Assembly: GCA_958407995.1 (NCBI GenBank)
Contig: CATYJU010000044.1
Coordinates: 1-16,025 of the forward strand
Length of the DNA: 16,025 nt
Source of the DNA: an uncultured Collinsella sp.
Lineage (GTDB): Bacteria; Actinomycetota; Coriobacteriia; Coriobacteriales; Coriobacteriaceae
Direction of reading: 5' to 3'
In this document: positions 6,130 to 13,372 of the stretch, in pieces
Numbering within the stretch: the stretch's first letter is position 1
Layout: every line of letters begins with the position of its first letter
The notes under the pieces: model-generated
The model's input: only the letters and a program-made list of their open reading frames with translations
Told to the model about the DNA's origin: nothing
The model's database searches: none
Position numbers and translations under genes: made by a program

Positions 6130-7983
6130 ATGCCCGAGAAGATTGAAGAGCTGGTACGCGCTGCGCTTGCTGCGGCCCAGGAGGCCGGCGACCTTTCCGC
6201 ATTTGAACTTGACGATTGCGCCATCGAGCGACCGGCTGACACTTCTCATGGCGAGTGGACCTCTACCATGGCCCTGAAGTCCGCCAAGCTGGCTCACTGT
6301 GCCCCGCGCAAGATCGCCGAGGCTGTCGTTGCCCATATGCCCGAGGACCCCGCGATCGAGAAGGTCGAGATCGCAGGCCCCGGCTTCATCAACTTCTACC
6401 TCTCCGTTGCCGTCAAGAACGCCATCTTTGGCGAGGCCCGCGAGAAGGGCATGGACTTCGCTAAGTCCAACGTCGGTGGCGGCTTGAAGACCCAGGTCGA
6501 GTTCGTCTCCGCCAACCCCGTCGGCCCCATGCACATCGGCCACGGCCGCTGGGCCGCTCTGGGCGACTCGCTCTGCCGCGTCATGGACCACGCCGGTTAC
6601 GACATCCAGCGTGAGTTCTACATCAATGACCACGGCTCTCAGATGAACACCTTCGGCAACTCCATCAGCACGCGCTATATGCAGCTTGCCGACATCATCG
6701 CCAAGCAGGGCGTGGATATCGACGAGGCTCACAAGCTGCTGACCGCCGACCGCGACGCCTTCGTTGCCGATGAGAACGACGAGCATCCCGAGACCCATCC
6801 GTACCAGGACAACTTTGCCGAGACCCTGGGCAAGGACTCCTATGGCGGCGACTACATTATCGACGAGGCCGCCGAGTTCTGGCGCACCGACGGCGATAAG
6901 TGGGTCAACGCCGATCCTCAGGAGCGCATGGAGAGCTTCCGCGAGCGCGGCTATGTGAAGATGGTCGACAACATGCGCGACCTCTGCCACGCCGTCAATT
7001 GCGACTTCGATCGTTGGTACTCCGAGCGTTCGCTGTACGTGAAGGACACCGAGGGCGAGACCGCCGGCACCTCTGCCGTCGACCGCGCTTTTGAGAAGCT
7101 CGACAAGATGGGCTACCTCTACACCAAGGACGGCGCCCTGTGGTTCCGCTCCACCGACCTGGGCGATGACAAGGACCGTGTCCTGATCAAGTCCGACGGC
7201 GAGTACACCTACTTCGCCTCCGACGTTGCCTATCACTGGGATAAGTTCCAGCGCGTCGACCACGTCATCGACATCTGGGGCGCCGACCACCACGGCTACA
7301 TCGAGCGCGTCCGCTGCGTCTGCGACGCTCTGGGTTACCCCGGCAAGTTTGAGGTTCTGCTGGGCCAGCTCGTCAACCTGCTGCGCAACGGCAAGCCCGT
7401 CCGTATGTCCAAGCGCAAGGGCACCATGGTGACCCTGCAGGAGCTCGTCGACGAGGTCGGCTCCGATGCCGCTCGCTACACGCTCATCTCCAAGAGCTCC
7501 AACCAGATGGTCGACTTCGATATTGAGGCCGTTAAGAAGCGCGACAACTCCAACCCGGTCTATTACGTGCAGTACGCTCACGCCCGCGTGTGCTCCATCC
7601 TGCGTCGTGCCGCTGACGTTACGCCCGAGCAGGCTGACGAGATGGGCATGAAGGCCGTCGCCGCCAAGGCCATCGGTGAGAACGTCGATTACTCGCTGCT
7701 GACCGACCCGACCGAGCTCGCCCTTTCGCGCAAGCTCAACGAGCTCACCGACCTCATCGCCAGCTGCGCTCGCAACCGCGCCCCGTTCCGTCTGACGCAC
7801 TTTGCCGAGGAGCTCGCCGGCGACTTCCACAGCTTCTACGCTGCCTGCCAGGTGCTGCCGAGCGAGGGCCGTCCCGTCGACCCCGAGCTTTCGCGTGCCC
7901 GTCTGGCCGCTTGCGATGCCGTCCGCGTGACGCTCGCCCTGGTGCTCACCCTCGTTGGCGTTTCCGCGCCCGAGCAGATGTAA
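6130..7983 (+). CDS. argS: Arginyl-tRNA synthetase
   Basis: A 617-residue class I aminoacyl-tRNA synthetase that charges tRNA-Arg (EC 6.1.1.19) in the cytoplasm. The N-terminal additional domain (about 1-100) carries GPGFINFYL at 83-91. The catalytic domain has the HIGH signature at 135-138 (ANPVGPMHIGHGRW) and the KMSKS-type loop RMSKRKGT at 425-432. IWGADHHGYIERV is at 382-394. The C-terminal DALR anticodon-binding domain begins near YYVQYAHARVCSILRR (478-493) and ends in the usual GVSAPEQM. Length is normal. The ATG at 6130 has a perfect aaggagg just upstream; an open extension back to a TTG at 6001 is not conserved-looking. It forms a single-gene unit ended by the terminator at 8029-8061. 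Confidence 0.97.
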   Translation: MPEKIEELVRAALAAAQEAGDLSAFELDDCAIERPADTSHGEWTSTMALKSAKLAHCAPRKIAEAVVAHMPEDPAIEKVEIAGPGFINFYLSVAVKNAIFGEAREKGMDFAKSNVGGGLKTQVEFVSANPVGPMHIGHGRWAALGDSLCRVMDHAGYDIQREFYINDHGSQMNTFGNSISTRYMQLADIIAKQGVDIDEAHKLLTADRDAFVADENDEHPETHPYQDNFAETLGKDSYGGDYIIDEAAEFWRTDGDKWVNADPQERMESFRERGYVKMVDNMRDLCHAVNCDFDRWYSERSLYVKDTEGETAGTSAVDRAFEKLDKMGYLYTKDGALWFRSTDLGDDKDRVLIKSDGEYTYFASDVAYHWDKFQRVDHVIDIWGADHHGYIERVRCVCDALGYPGKFEVLLGQLVNLLRNGKPVRMSKRKGTMVTLQELVDEVGSDAARYTLISKSSNQMVDFDIEAVKKRDNSNPVYYVQYAHARVCSILRRAADVTPEQADEMGMKAVAAKAIGENVDYSLLTDPTELALSRKLNELTDLIASCARNRAPFRLTHFAEELAGDFHSFYAACQVLPSEGRPVDPELSRARLAACDAVRVTLALVLTLVGVSAPEQM

Positions 7984-8028
7984 TCTGCGAGTCATTTGAC
8001 CGCGCAGGTTTGGTTTAACTGAGCCTTG

Positions 8029-8061
8029 AAAGCCCGATCTCCCACGGAGGTCGGGCTTTTT
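8029..8061 (+). terminator. Terminator of argS
   Basis: Stem aaagcccgatctcc / ggaggtcgggcttt with one G-U-type position, a short loop and a T-run. It begins 45 bases after the argS stop. Confidence 0.92.
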
Positions 8062-8105
8062 GCAAACGCCGACGTATTGACGAATTTGGAACTGCTGGAA
8101 ATACG

Positions 8106-8256
8106 AAACTATGCCGGTTTACTACGATGAATATGAGAAATTCCAACCACGCCAGCTTTTCGCAAAAAAGTGCAGGGCATCTACCTGCGGTTTTAGTTCA
8201 ACAAGTTTCGGAGTGGTCGCGGTTGAGCGATTCATCGTAGTAAACCGCCATAGTTT
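8106..8256 (-). repeat. Palindromic intergenic element, copy B
   Basis: The outer 27-base arms at 8106-8132 and 8230-8256 are complementary at 26 of 27 positions; each includes tttactacgatgaat or its complement. Inner segments ccaaccacgcc and ggtcgcggttg are also partly complementary. The core tctacctgcggtttta (8180-8195) is the exact complement of 271-286 in copy A, and both elements carry tactacg in their outer arms. The minus-strand assignment refers to the orientation relative to copy A. It encodes no protein. Confidence 0.75.
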
Positions 8257-8340
8257 TGGCGGAGGCAGTCAGATTTGTGGGCGGTAAACCAAAGAGTGTC
8301 CCTTTTGAATAGTCGTTTAAGAACGTCCCCAATGGCTAAG

Positions 8341-8368
8341 TTGCAGGTGACGGCGGTTGTGTTACACT
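8341..8368 (+). promoter_or_regulatory. Promoter of rho
   Basis: TTGCAG (8341-8346), a 16-base spacer, then TACACT (8363-8368), a good housekeeping-sigma match. The predicted start near 8375 gives a leader of about 138 bases. Confidence 0.65.
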
Positions 8369-8374
8369 AACGCT

Positions 8375-8512
8375 GCGTATATGACGCAAATATCTCGATA
8401 CAGATCAATGATGTCCGTCGGTATTTGACGGAGCTAGACTGTTTAGCCGCCCTGAAGGTTTATGCAGGGAGCATGTGATCACAGGGCTTGAAAAGAAAGT
8501 TGAGCAAACACT
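8375..8512 (+). promoter_or_regulatory. rho leader RNA with two hairpins
   Basis: The predicted untranslated leader holds tccgtc/gacgga (8414-8419 with 8427-8432) and ccctg/caggg (8450-8454 with 8465-8469). Only a weak purine stretch (agaaag, 8493-8498) precedes the GTG start. Autoregulation of rho through its leader is known in other bacteria; a role here is inference. Confidence 0.35.
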
Positions 8513-11086
8513 GTGTCTGATCAACAGCAAGAAAACGAAATAACGACGACGCAGGCCGCTCCCGCTGCACCGGTTGCGTCGGACCAGGTCACGGCGCCCG
8601 CGCAAGCCTCGGCTCCTGAGACGCCTAAGGCTGCTTCGACGCCTACGCCTGCAGCGGCTGAGAAGGCCGTGCCTGCAACTGGTGAGGAGGCTGCTCCGGC
8701 AAAGCCCAAGCGCACGCACCGCACGGCCAAGCCTGCCACTGACGGCGAGGAGGTCACCAAGCCCAAGCGCCGTACCACGCGCACGACGCGCGCCAAGCGC
8801 ACCGTTGCAGCTGACTCCTCGGCGCCGATTTCCGATGAGGTCGCGCAGGCACGTGCGTTGGCGCAGATTAGCGAGGCTCAGGTGGTGCGCGCCCGCCGTC
8901 GTGCTGCCGAGCGCGAGGCCGCGGCTCTGACCGAGTTTTCAGCTCCGTCTGTGCCCGAGACGCCTGCCGCCACCGAGACCCCTGTCGCCGACCAGCCGAC
9001 CGAGAAGCTGGTACCGCGCACACGCCGTCGCACGGCTGCTAAGGCCGAGCAGGTTGCCGATCAGGTAACTCCCGAGCTCACTGAGGCTTCGGTCCGCTCC
9101 GCGGCAGGGGAGGGCACATCGCCTGTTGAGACCGCTGCGCCTGTCGAAGCCAGCGAAGTTCCCGTTGTCGATCCGGCTTTGCGCCCGCACCCTCGCGGTC
9201 GCAAGCCCAAGGCCTTCGTCGAGGCCGAGAAGGCCGCAGCCGCAGCTGCAGCCGCTCGGGATGCTGCGGCGACCGCCGAGTCTGCAACCGCCGCCGACGC
9301 GCCCGTCCAGGATGCTACGACTTCCGAGGCCGCTCCCGCCGATGTCGAGCCCGCCGACGTCCGTCCTGGTCGCAGCCATCGTACTGCTGCTAAGCGCACG
9401 TCCAAGGCCAAGGCTGCCAAGAAGGGTGCGTCCGAGGATTCCGCCGAGACGACCGCCGATGCATCGATTGATGCCGCCGAGCCCAAGGACGTCGAACAGT
9501 CTGCGTCCGAGAAGCCCAAGCGCGGTCGTAAGAAGTCCGCTAAGGCCAAGGCGTCCGAGCAGCAGGCTGATGTCGAAGCACAGGTCGATTCCGGCGCCGA
9601 GGCCAATGGCGCCGCTTCGGCCAATGCCGACGCCGCCGCAACTGATGGTGCCGCGCCCGCCGAGGCCGAAGACGGCGCTCGCCCCAACCGTCGCCAGCAC
9701 AAGCGTAACGACGAGCGCAACGACCGCAAGGACGAGCGCAACAACGACCGTCGCAACCGCCAGCGCGATCGCAAACAGCGCAACAAGGAGCGCAACGCCG
9801 CCCCCACCGAGCCCACGCTTTCGCGTGAGGAGCTCGCTGCCATGAAGGTCGCCGAACTGCGCGAGAAGGCCAAGGAGTTCGAGATCGAGACGACCGGCAA
9901 GAAGAAAGCCGAGCTCGTCGAGGAGATCTACGTCACCGCCGCGAAGGCCGAGGGCTTCCGCGACATCAAGGGCATCCTGCAGATTCGTCCGGACAGCTCC
10001 GGTATCATCCATGCCCACGGTTACATGAAGTCCAACGACGACGCCTTCGTCCCCGCCTACCTCATCCGCTCCGCGCGTCTGCGCACGGGCGACGTCATCG
10101 AGGGCTCGCTTCGTCCTTCGCGCGGCGGCGACAAGCGCGCCGGCCTCGCCAAAATCACGACCGTCAACGGTCTAGACCCCGAGCAGATTCGCAACCGCCC
10201 CAAGTTTGGTGACCTCACCCCGGTCTATCCCAACGAGCCGCTGCGCATGGAGCACGGCAAGGACTCCATTACCGGTCGCGCCATCGACATCGTGTCGCCG
10301 ATCGGCAAGGGTCAGCGTGGCCTGATCGTGTCCCCGCCCAAGGCCGGCAAGACCACGATCCTCAAGAAGATCTGCCAGTCTATTTCGATTAACAACCCCG
10401 AGGTGCACCTCATCTGCCTGCTCGTCGACGAGCGCCCCGAAGAGGTCACCGATATGCAGCGTTCCATCAAGGGCGAGGTTGTGGCGTCGACCTTCGATAT
10501 GCCCGCCGACAACCACACTCGCGTGGCAGAGCTCGTCATCGAGCGCGCCAAGCGCATCGTGGAGCTGGGTGGCGACGTCGTGGTGGTGCTCGACTCCATC
10601 ACGCGTCTTGCCCGCGCCTACAACTTGGCGGCGCCCGCCTCGGGCCGCATCCTTTCGGGCGGCGTCGATTCGGCGGCCCTGTACCCGCCCAAGCGCTTCC
10701 TGGGCGCAGCCCGTAATATCGAGAACGGTGGCTCGCTCACCATCCTGGCCTCTGCCCTCATCGACACCGGTTCCAAGATGGACGAAGTCATCTTTGAGGA
10801 GTTCAAGGGCACCGGCAACATGGAGCTTAAGCTCGACCGCGACCTGGCCGATCGCCGCATCTTCCCGGCTATCGACCCCGTTGCCTCCGGTACGCGTAAC
10901 GAGGACCTGTTGGTCGACGAGCAGATGCGTCCGTTTGTCTTTGGTCTACGTCGCATTCTTGCCGGCATGAACAACACCGAGCGCGCGGCCGCATCGTTTA
11001 TCAAGGGTCTTAAGGGCACCAACACCAACCAGGAGTTCCTGGTGCGTTCGGCCAAAAAGCACAGCGACTACGAGCAGACGTTCTAG
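8513..11086 (+). CDS. rho: Transcription termination factor Rho with a long disordered N-terminal extension
   Basis: An 857-residue hexameric RNA helicase/ATPase that ends transcription; E. coli Rho is about 420 residues. Residues 1 to about 435 are low-complexity, rich in Ala, Glu, Lys, Arg and Pro. KPKR patches are at 64-67, 83-86 and 334-337, AT-hook-like PRGRKPK is at 227-233 and KRGRKKS at 336-342, and a very basic Arg/Asn/Asp run covers about 387-430. The canonical part follows: a Rho_N helical domain (LSREELAAMKVAELREKAK, about 436-480), an OB-type RNA-binding domain (GILQIRPDSSGIIHAHGYM), Walker A PPKAGKTT (608-615, Lys613), Walker B VVVVLDSITR, and the R-loop region FKGTGNMELKLDRDLADRR. 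The only usable start is GTG 8513, since a TGA lies in frame at 8501 and the next Met is residue 444. A strong promoter and a terminator make this a single-gene unit. Confidence 0.96.
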   Translation: MSDQQQENEITTTQAAPAAPVASDQVTAPAQASAPETPKAASTPTPAAAEKAVPATGEEAAPAKPKRTHRTAKPATDGEEVTKPKRRTTRTTRAKRTVAADSSAPISDEVAQARALAQISEAQVVRARRRAAEREAAALTEFSAPSVPETPAATETPVADQPTEKLVPRTRRRTAAKAEQVADQVTPELTEASVRSAAGEGTSPVETAAPVEASEVPVVDPALRPHPRGRKPKAFVEAEKAAAAAAAARDAAATAESATAADAPVQDATTSEAAPADVEPADVRPGRSHRTAAKRTSKAKAAKKGASEDSAETTADASIDAAEPKDVEQSASEKPKRGRKKSAKAKASEQQADVEAQVDSGAEANGAASANADAAATDGAAPAEAEDGARPNRRQHKRNDERNDRKDERNNDRRNRQRDRKQRNKERNAAPTEPTLSREELAAMKVAELREKAKEFEIETTGKKKAELVEEIYVTAAKAEGFRDIKGILQIRPDSSGIIHAHGYMKSNDDAFVPAYLIRSARLRTGDVIEGSLRPSRGGDKRAGLAKITTVNGLDPEQIRNRPKFGDLTPVYPNEPLRMEHGKDSITGRAIDIVSPIGKGQRGLIVSPPKAGKTTILKKICQSISINNPEVHLICLLVDERPEEVTDMQRSIKGEVVASTFDMPADNHTRVAELVIERAKRIVELGGDVVVVLDSITRLARAYNLAAPASGRILSGGVDSAALYPPKRFLGAARNIENGGSLTILASALIDTGSKMDEVIFEEFKGTGNMELKLDRDLADRRIFPAIDPVASGTRNEDLLVDEQMRPFVFGLRRILAGMNNTERAAASFIKGLKGTNTNQEFLVRSAKKHSDYEQTF

Positions 11087-11123
11087 GTTGTCATCCACAC
11101 GCAGCGTTAATCATCAATGCGAT

Positions 11124-11156
11124 AAAGGGTCGGGGCTTTGAGCCTCGGCCCCTTTT
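11124..11156 (+). terminator. Terminator of rho
   Basis: An imperfect GC-rich hairpin (aaagggtcggggct against agcctcggccccttt) followed by TTTTCTAT, 38 bases after the rho stop. Confidence 0.75.
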
Positions 11157-11235
11157 CTATATCGCCGCTTCGCACTTATTTTTGACCATAAGACTGGCAA
11201 GCAGCAGGTTTCCCGTTTCAATCCGACATCGTCGC

Positions 11236-11264
11236 TTGCAATCGACAGGGCGGTTTCGCATAAT
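11236..11264 (+). promoter_or_regulatory. Promoter of the unknown membrane protein/VanZ-like unit
   Basis: TTGCAA (11236-11241), a 17-base spacer, then CATAAT (11259-11264), a near-consensus match. The predicted start near 11271 gives a leader of about 130 bases. Confidence 0.6.
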
Positions 11265-11270
11265 AGCTTT

Positions 11271-11400
11271 TAAGCTTCGCGACGGAAAACGCAGATGAAA
11301 CGAACCATATACCGTTGCTTTGGGGCATAGCCCCGCTTCATCTTCTCTCGCGCAGCCAACTGAATGATGCGATTTGGGTGCTTGAAGATGGGGAGAGCTC
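11271..11400 (+). promoter_or_regulatory. Structured leader of unknown type
   Basis: Agatgaa (about 11292-11298) can pair with ttcatct (11338-11344), enclosing a ggggc/gcccc hairpin, and cgcga/tcgcg around them may form a basal stem. The region ends in a ggggag ribosome-binding site before ATG 11401. I cannot match it to a known riboswitch class by eye, and the pairing may be fortuitous. Confidence 0.3.
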
Positions 11401-12801
11401 ATGGCTTCTTCTGATGCAACACAACGAGCAGTCCTTGCCGGACTTTCGTGCGGGATCGGCCTTGCCGCTCCCGTGGTTATGTATGCCGCGACGCTGCCGT
11501 TTTCGTCGGTGAATGAGACGGTCGTGGCGGGTGCGGTTCCCTTCGCCGTGGGCGCGGTGGCGGGCGTGGGTATCTATGCCGCCTCGCTGGGTATCTCCGA
11601 GTACCGTGCGCAGCGTGAAGAGCGTCTGTTCCAGCCTGATGCCATGGGCGGTGCCGCCAATCCCAATCAGCATCAAAGCGAGTTCAAGACCGCCTCGATT
11701 CCAGCTCAGCAGCAGGATGCGACTCCTTACGCTGCGGCTTCTGCTTCTCAGGCTCAGGCTGAGCAGTCTACCTCGGCATTCCTTTCCGGCCTGACTGGTG
11801 CGTTCCAGCGCCGTCATGCCGATGATGGTGTCCCTACCATCGCTCGAGCCGCAGACGCCATGGACGAGGCCGAGGCTTGGTCCATGATCGACAGTATGCT
11901 CGACGACGATTCGCCGGTGAGCTGCGACCCTGCACACTCGCGCGACGTCTATCAAGTCGCCATCGACGAGCTCACCAACGGCGGGCAGACCGGCTCCTTC
12001 AATCGTGACGACATCGCCGCCGCGGCGCGTGCCGTGTCGGGCTCCCAGGCCGCCCCTGCGGGCAGCACGGCGGCTTTCGTGGCACTCGTTGCCAACGCGG
12101 CAGCCAATAACGCCTACAACGCTACCTCGGCGGACGCGAACGCTTCTGCCGACAATTCGTACGTTGATGAAGCCATGACTGCGGACGAGGAGGCCGTTGC
12201 CGCCCGCCGTGCCGCCGAAAGCTCGTTGTGGGGCGCTCCTGCCCAGCAGCAGGCGGCTGAGGCTGCGCCGTACAATGCAAACCTCGCCAGCATGCCTATC
12301 ATCTCCGGTGCCGCGGACATCGATCTCGATGACCTCGATGAGCCTGCAGCCATCACCGCATCGATTGATGCCCAAGATCGCATCGACACCGGCGACCTTC
12401 CAGATGCCTCGCTCGAGGTTGATGTCCCCATGGCCGATTACTCGGGCCACGAGGGCATGTGGGCCGCCGCCACCGCGATTCTGGATGAGATTGACGAGCC
12501 TGCTCTTGTTGCAGCCCCCGCTCCCGTCGCTGCCCCTCAGCCTGCTGCTCCCGCCTATGTCGGCCGTCACAGTGCTGTGTTCCCCGAGGATACTGCCCGT
12601 ATCTCGCGCGAGAGCATCGAGCGGGCCGAGGCTATTGCCGCCGGCATTATGGAAAATCGTCGTCACGAGCGCGTCAATCAGATCCTCGAGGAAGAGATCG
12701 AGCGCCTGCAGTCCTCTACCGCCAAGCGTACGGGCCGTGCCTATCTGAGCGTTATCGAGGGCGGTACCGCCAGCTTCGCGCCGCTCCGCGCGGAGGCATA
12801 A
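11401..12801 (+). CDS. Unknown membrane protein with a long acidic disordered tail
   Basis: A 466-residue protein that I do not recognise. Two hydrophobic segments (about 10-33 and 40-63) form a membrane hairpin. RAQREER follows the second, so the rest probably faces the cytoplasm. Residues 80-400 are Ala-, Asp-, Glu- and Gln-rich and look largely disordered, with short acidic helical pieces such as DEAEAWSMIDSMLDDD and MWAAATAILDEIDE that recur in similar form. The C-terminus (about 400-445, RISRESIERAEAIAAGIMENRRHERVNQ and on) is charged and helical, possibly a coiled coil. ATG 11401 follows ggggag. The downstream VanZ-like gene starts only 7 bases after its stop, so the two are probably one operon behind the promoter at 11236-11264. 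No enzymatic motif is visible; a scaffold or envelope role is only a guess. Confidence 0.75.
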   Translation: MASSDATQRAVLAGLSCGIGLAAPVVMYAATLPFSSVNETVVAGAVPFAVGAVAGVGIYAASLGISEYRAQREERLFQPDAMGGAANPNQHQSEFKTASIPAQQQDATPYAAASASQAQAEQSTSAFLSGLTGAFQRRHADDGVPTIARAADAMDEAEAWSMIDSMLDDDSPVSCDPAHSRDVYQVAIDELTNGGQTGSFNRDDIAAAARAVSGSQAAPAGSTAAFVALVANAAANNAYNATSADANASADNSYVDEAMTADEEAVAARRAAESSLWGAPAQQQAAEAAPYNANLASMPIISGAADIDLDDLDEPAAITASIDAQDRIDTGDLPDASLEVDVPMADYSGHEGMWAAATAILDEIDEPALVAAPAPVAAPQPAAPAYVGRHSAVFPEDTARISRESIERAEAIAAGIMENRRHERVNQILEEEIERLQSSTAKRTGRAYLSVIEGGTASFAPLRAEA

Positions 12802-12808
12802 CTTCTGC

Positions 12809-13258
12809 ATGGTTAAGATCAATCGAAAATGGGCGGTCGTGACCTGCCTGATGGCGCTCTTGATCTGGGGCAATTCGCTGGTTCCCGGCTCGGGGTCGGG
12901 CTCGCTGAGCCTGACGGTCATGGAAGCTATCCGCGGTTTCCTGCACGGCGTGGGACTTCCATATGAATGGGTGACCAACTTTGTTGTTCGCAAGTGCGCG
13001 CATTTTACCGAGTATATGGTGCTCGGCATCCTGGCAACGCACGCCTTTGATCTTGAGGGCCGGCGCACCTTTGACGTGCTGCTGCCCACGGCGGTGTTCC
13101 TGCTGCTGATTCCCTCGATCGACGAGACGATTCAGCTCTTTGTGCCGGGACGCGCCGGCATGATCACCGATGTGATGATCGACTGCTGTGGAGCGGCAAC
13201 GGGCGTTGTGCTCCGATATCTCTTACGGTCGCTGATGCACGCCAAAAAAGCCGCCTAG
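12809..13258 (+). CDS. VanZ-like family membrane protein
   Basis: A 149-residue polytopic membrane protein. VanZ-family signatures are RKCAHFTEY (61-69) and the spaced pattern DETIQLF..GRAGMITDVMIDCCGA (105-129). Hydrophobic segments lie near 9-22, 66-80, 89-105 and 120-139. VanZ itself gives low-level teicoplanin resistance in the Tn1546 cluster; most stand-alone homologues, like this one with no van genes nearby, have no established function. The start is ATG 12809, 7 bases after the previous stop. Its nearest Shine-Dalgarno (ggagg, 12792-12796) lies inside the end of the upstream gene, suggesting translational coupling. The final codons AAA AAA GCC GCC TAG run into the terminator stem. Confidence 0.85.
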   Translation: MVKINRKWAVVTCLMALLIWGNSLVPGSGSGSLSLTVMEAIRGFLHGVGLPYEWVTNFVVRKCAHFTEYMVLGILATHAFDLEGRRTFDVLLPTAVFLLLIPSIDETIQLFVPGRAGMITDVMIDCCGAATGVVLRYLLRSLMHAKKAA

Positions 13259-13290
13259 GACGTATTGTTTGGTCCTAGGCGGCCTTTTTT
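13244..13290. terminator. Bidirectional terminator overlapping the VanZ-like stop codon
   Basis: Perfect 12-bp stem gccgcctaggac (13250-13261) / gtcctaggcggc (13272-13283), flanked by AAAAAA on the left and TTTTTT on the right. It can end the VanZ-like unit on the plus strand and the fructokinase unit on the minus strand. The TAG at 13256-13258 lies in the stem. Confidence 0.92.
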
Positions 13291-13372
13291 ATTTGAGGGC
13301 TTATATGGGGCGTGGTGGCGTCGTTCCGTAGGTTGGATTTGCCGAGCGCGCCACGCCCCGTGGGTGCGTCTG

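Larger units (their letters stand above)
7984..8512. other. 529-base intergenic region between argS and rho
   Basis: No protein gene is supported here. In order it contains the argS terminator (8029-8061), palindromic element copy B (8106-8256), a stretch with tgtcccttttg (about 8288-8298) and the word gaacgtccccaa (8321-8332), the rho promoter (8341-8368), and the roughly 138-base rho leader with two small hairpins. Confidence 0.7.

Noticed and set aside
6112..7995. A 627-codon open frame antisense to argS
   Set aside because: Its valine-, glycine- and aspartate-rich translation is typical of the antisense shadow of a GC-rich gene. argS is unmistakable on the other strand.
8288..8298. Possible degenerate REP copy (tgtcccttttg)
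   Set aside because: It matches the REP interior over about 11 bases, but both palindromic arms are absent, so relatedness cannot be claimed without a genome search.
11338..13089. A 583-codon open frame antisense to the unknown membrane protein and VanZ-like genes
   Set aside because: Its Arg- and Gly-rich composition and overlap with two plus-strand genes that have promoter, ribosome-binding site and terminator mark it as a shadow.
12809..13258. Glycopeptide-resistance cluster
   Set aside because: Only a VanZ-like gene is present. No vanH, ligase, vanX or two-component genes are nearby, so resistance should not be inferred.
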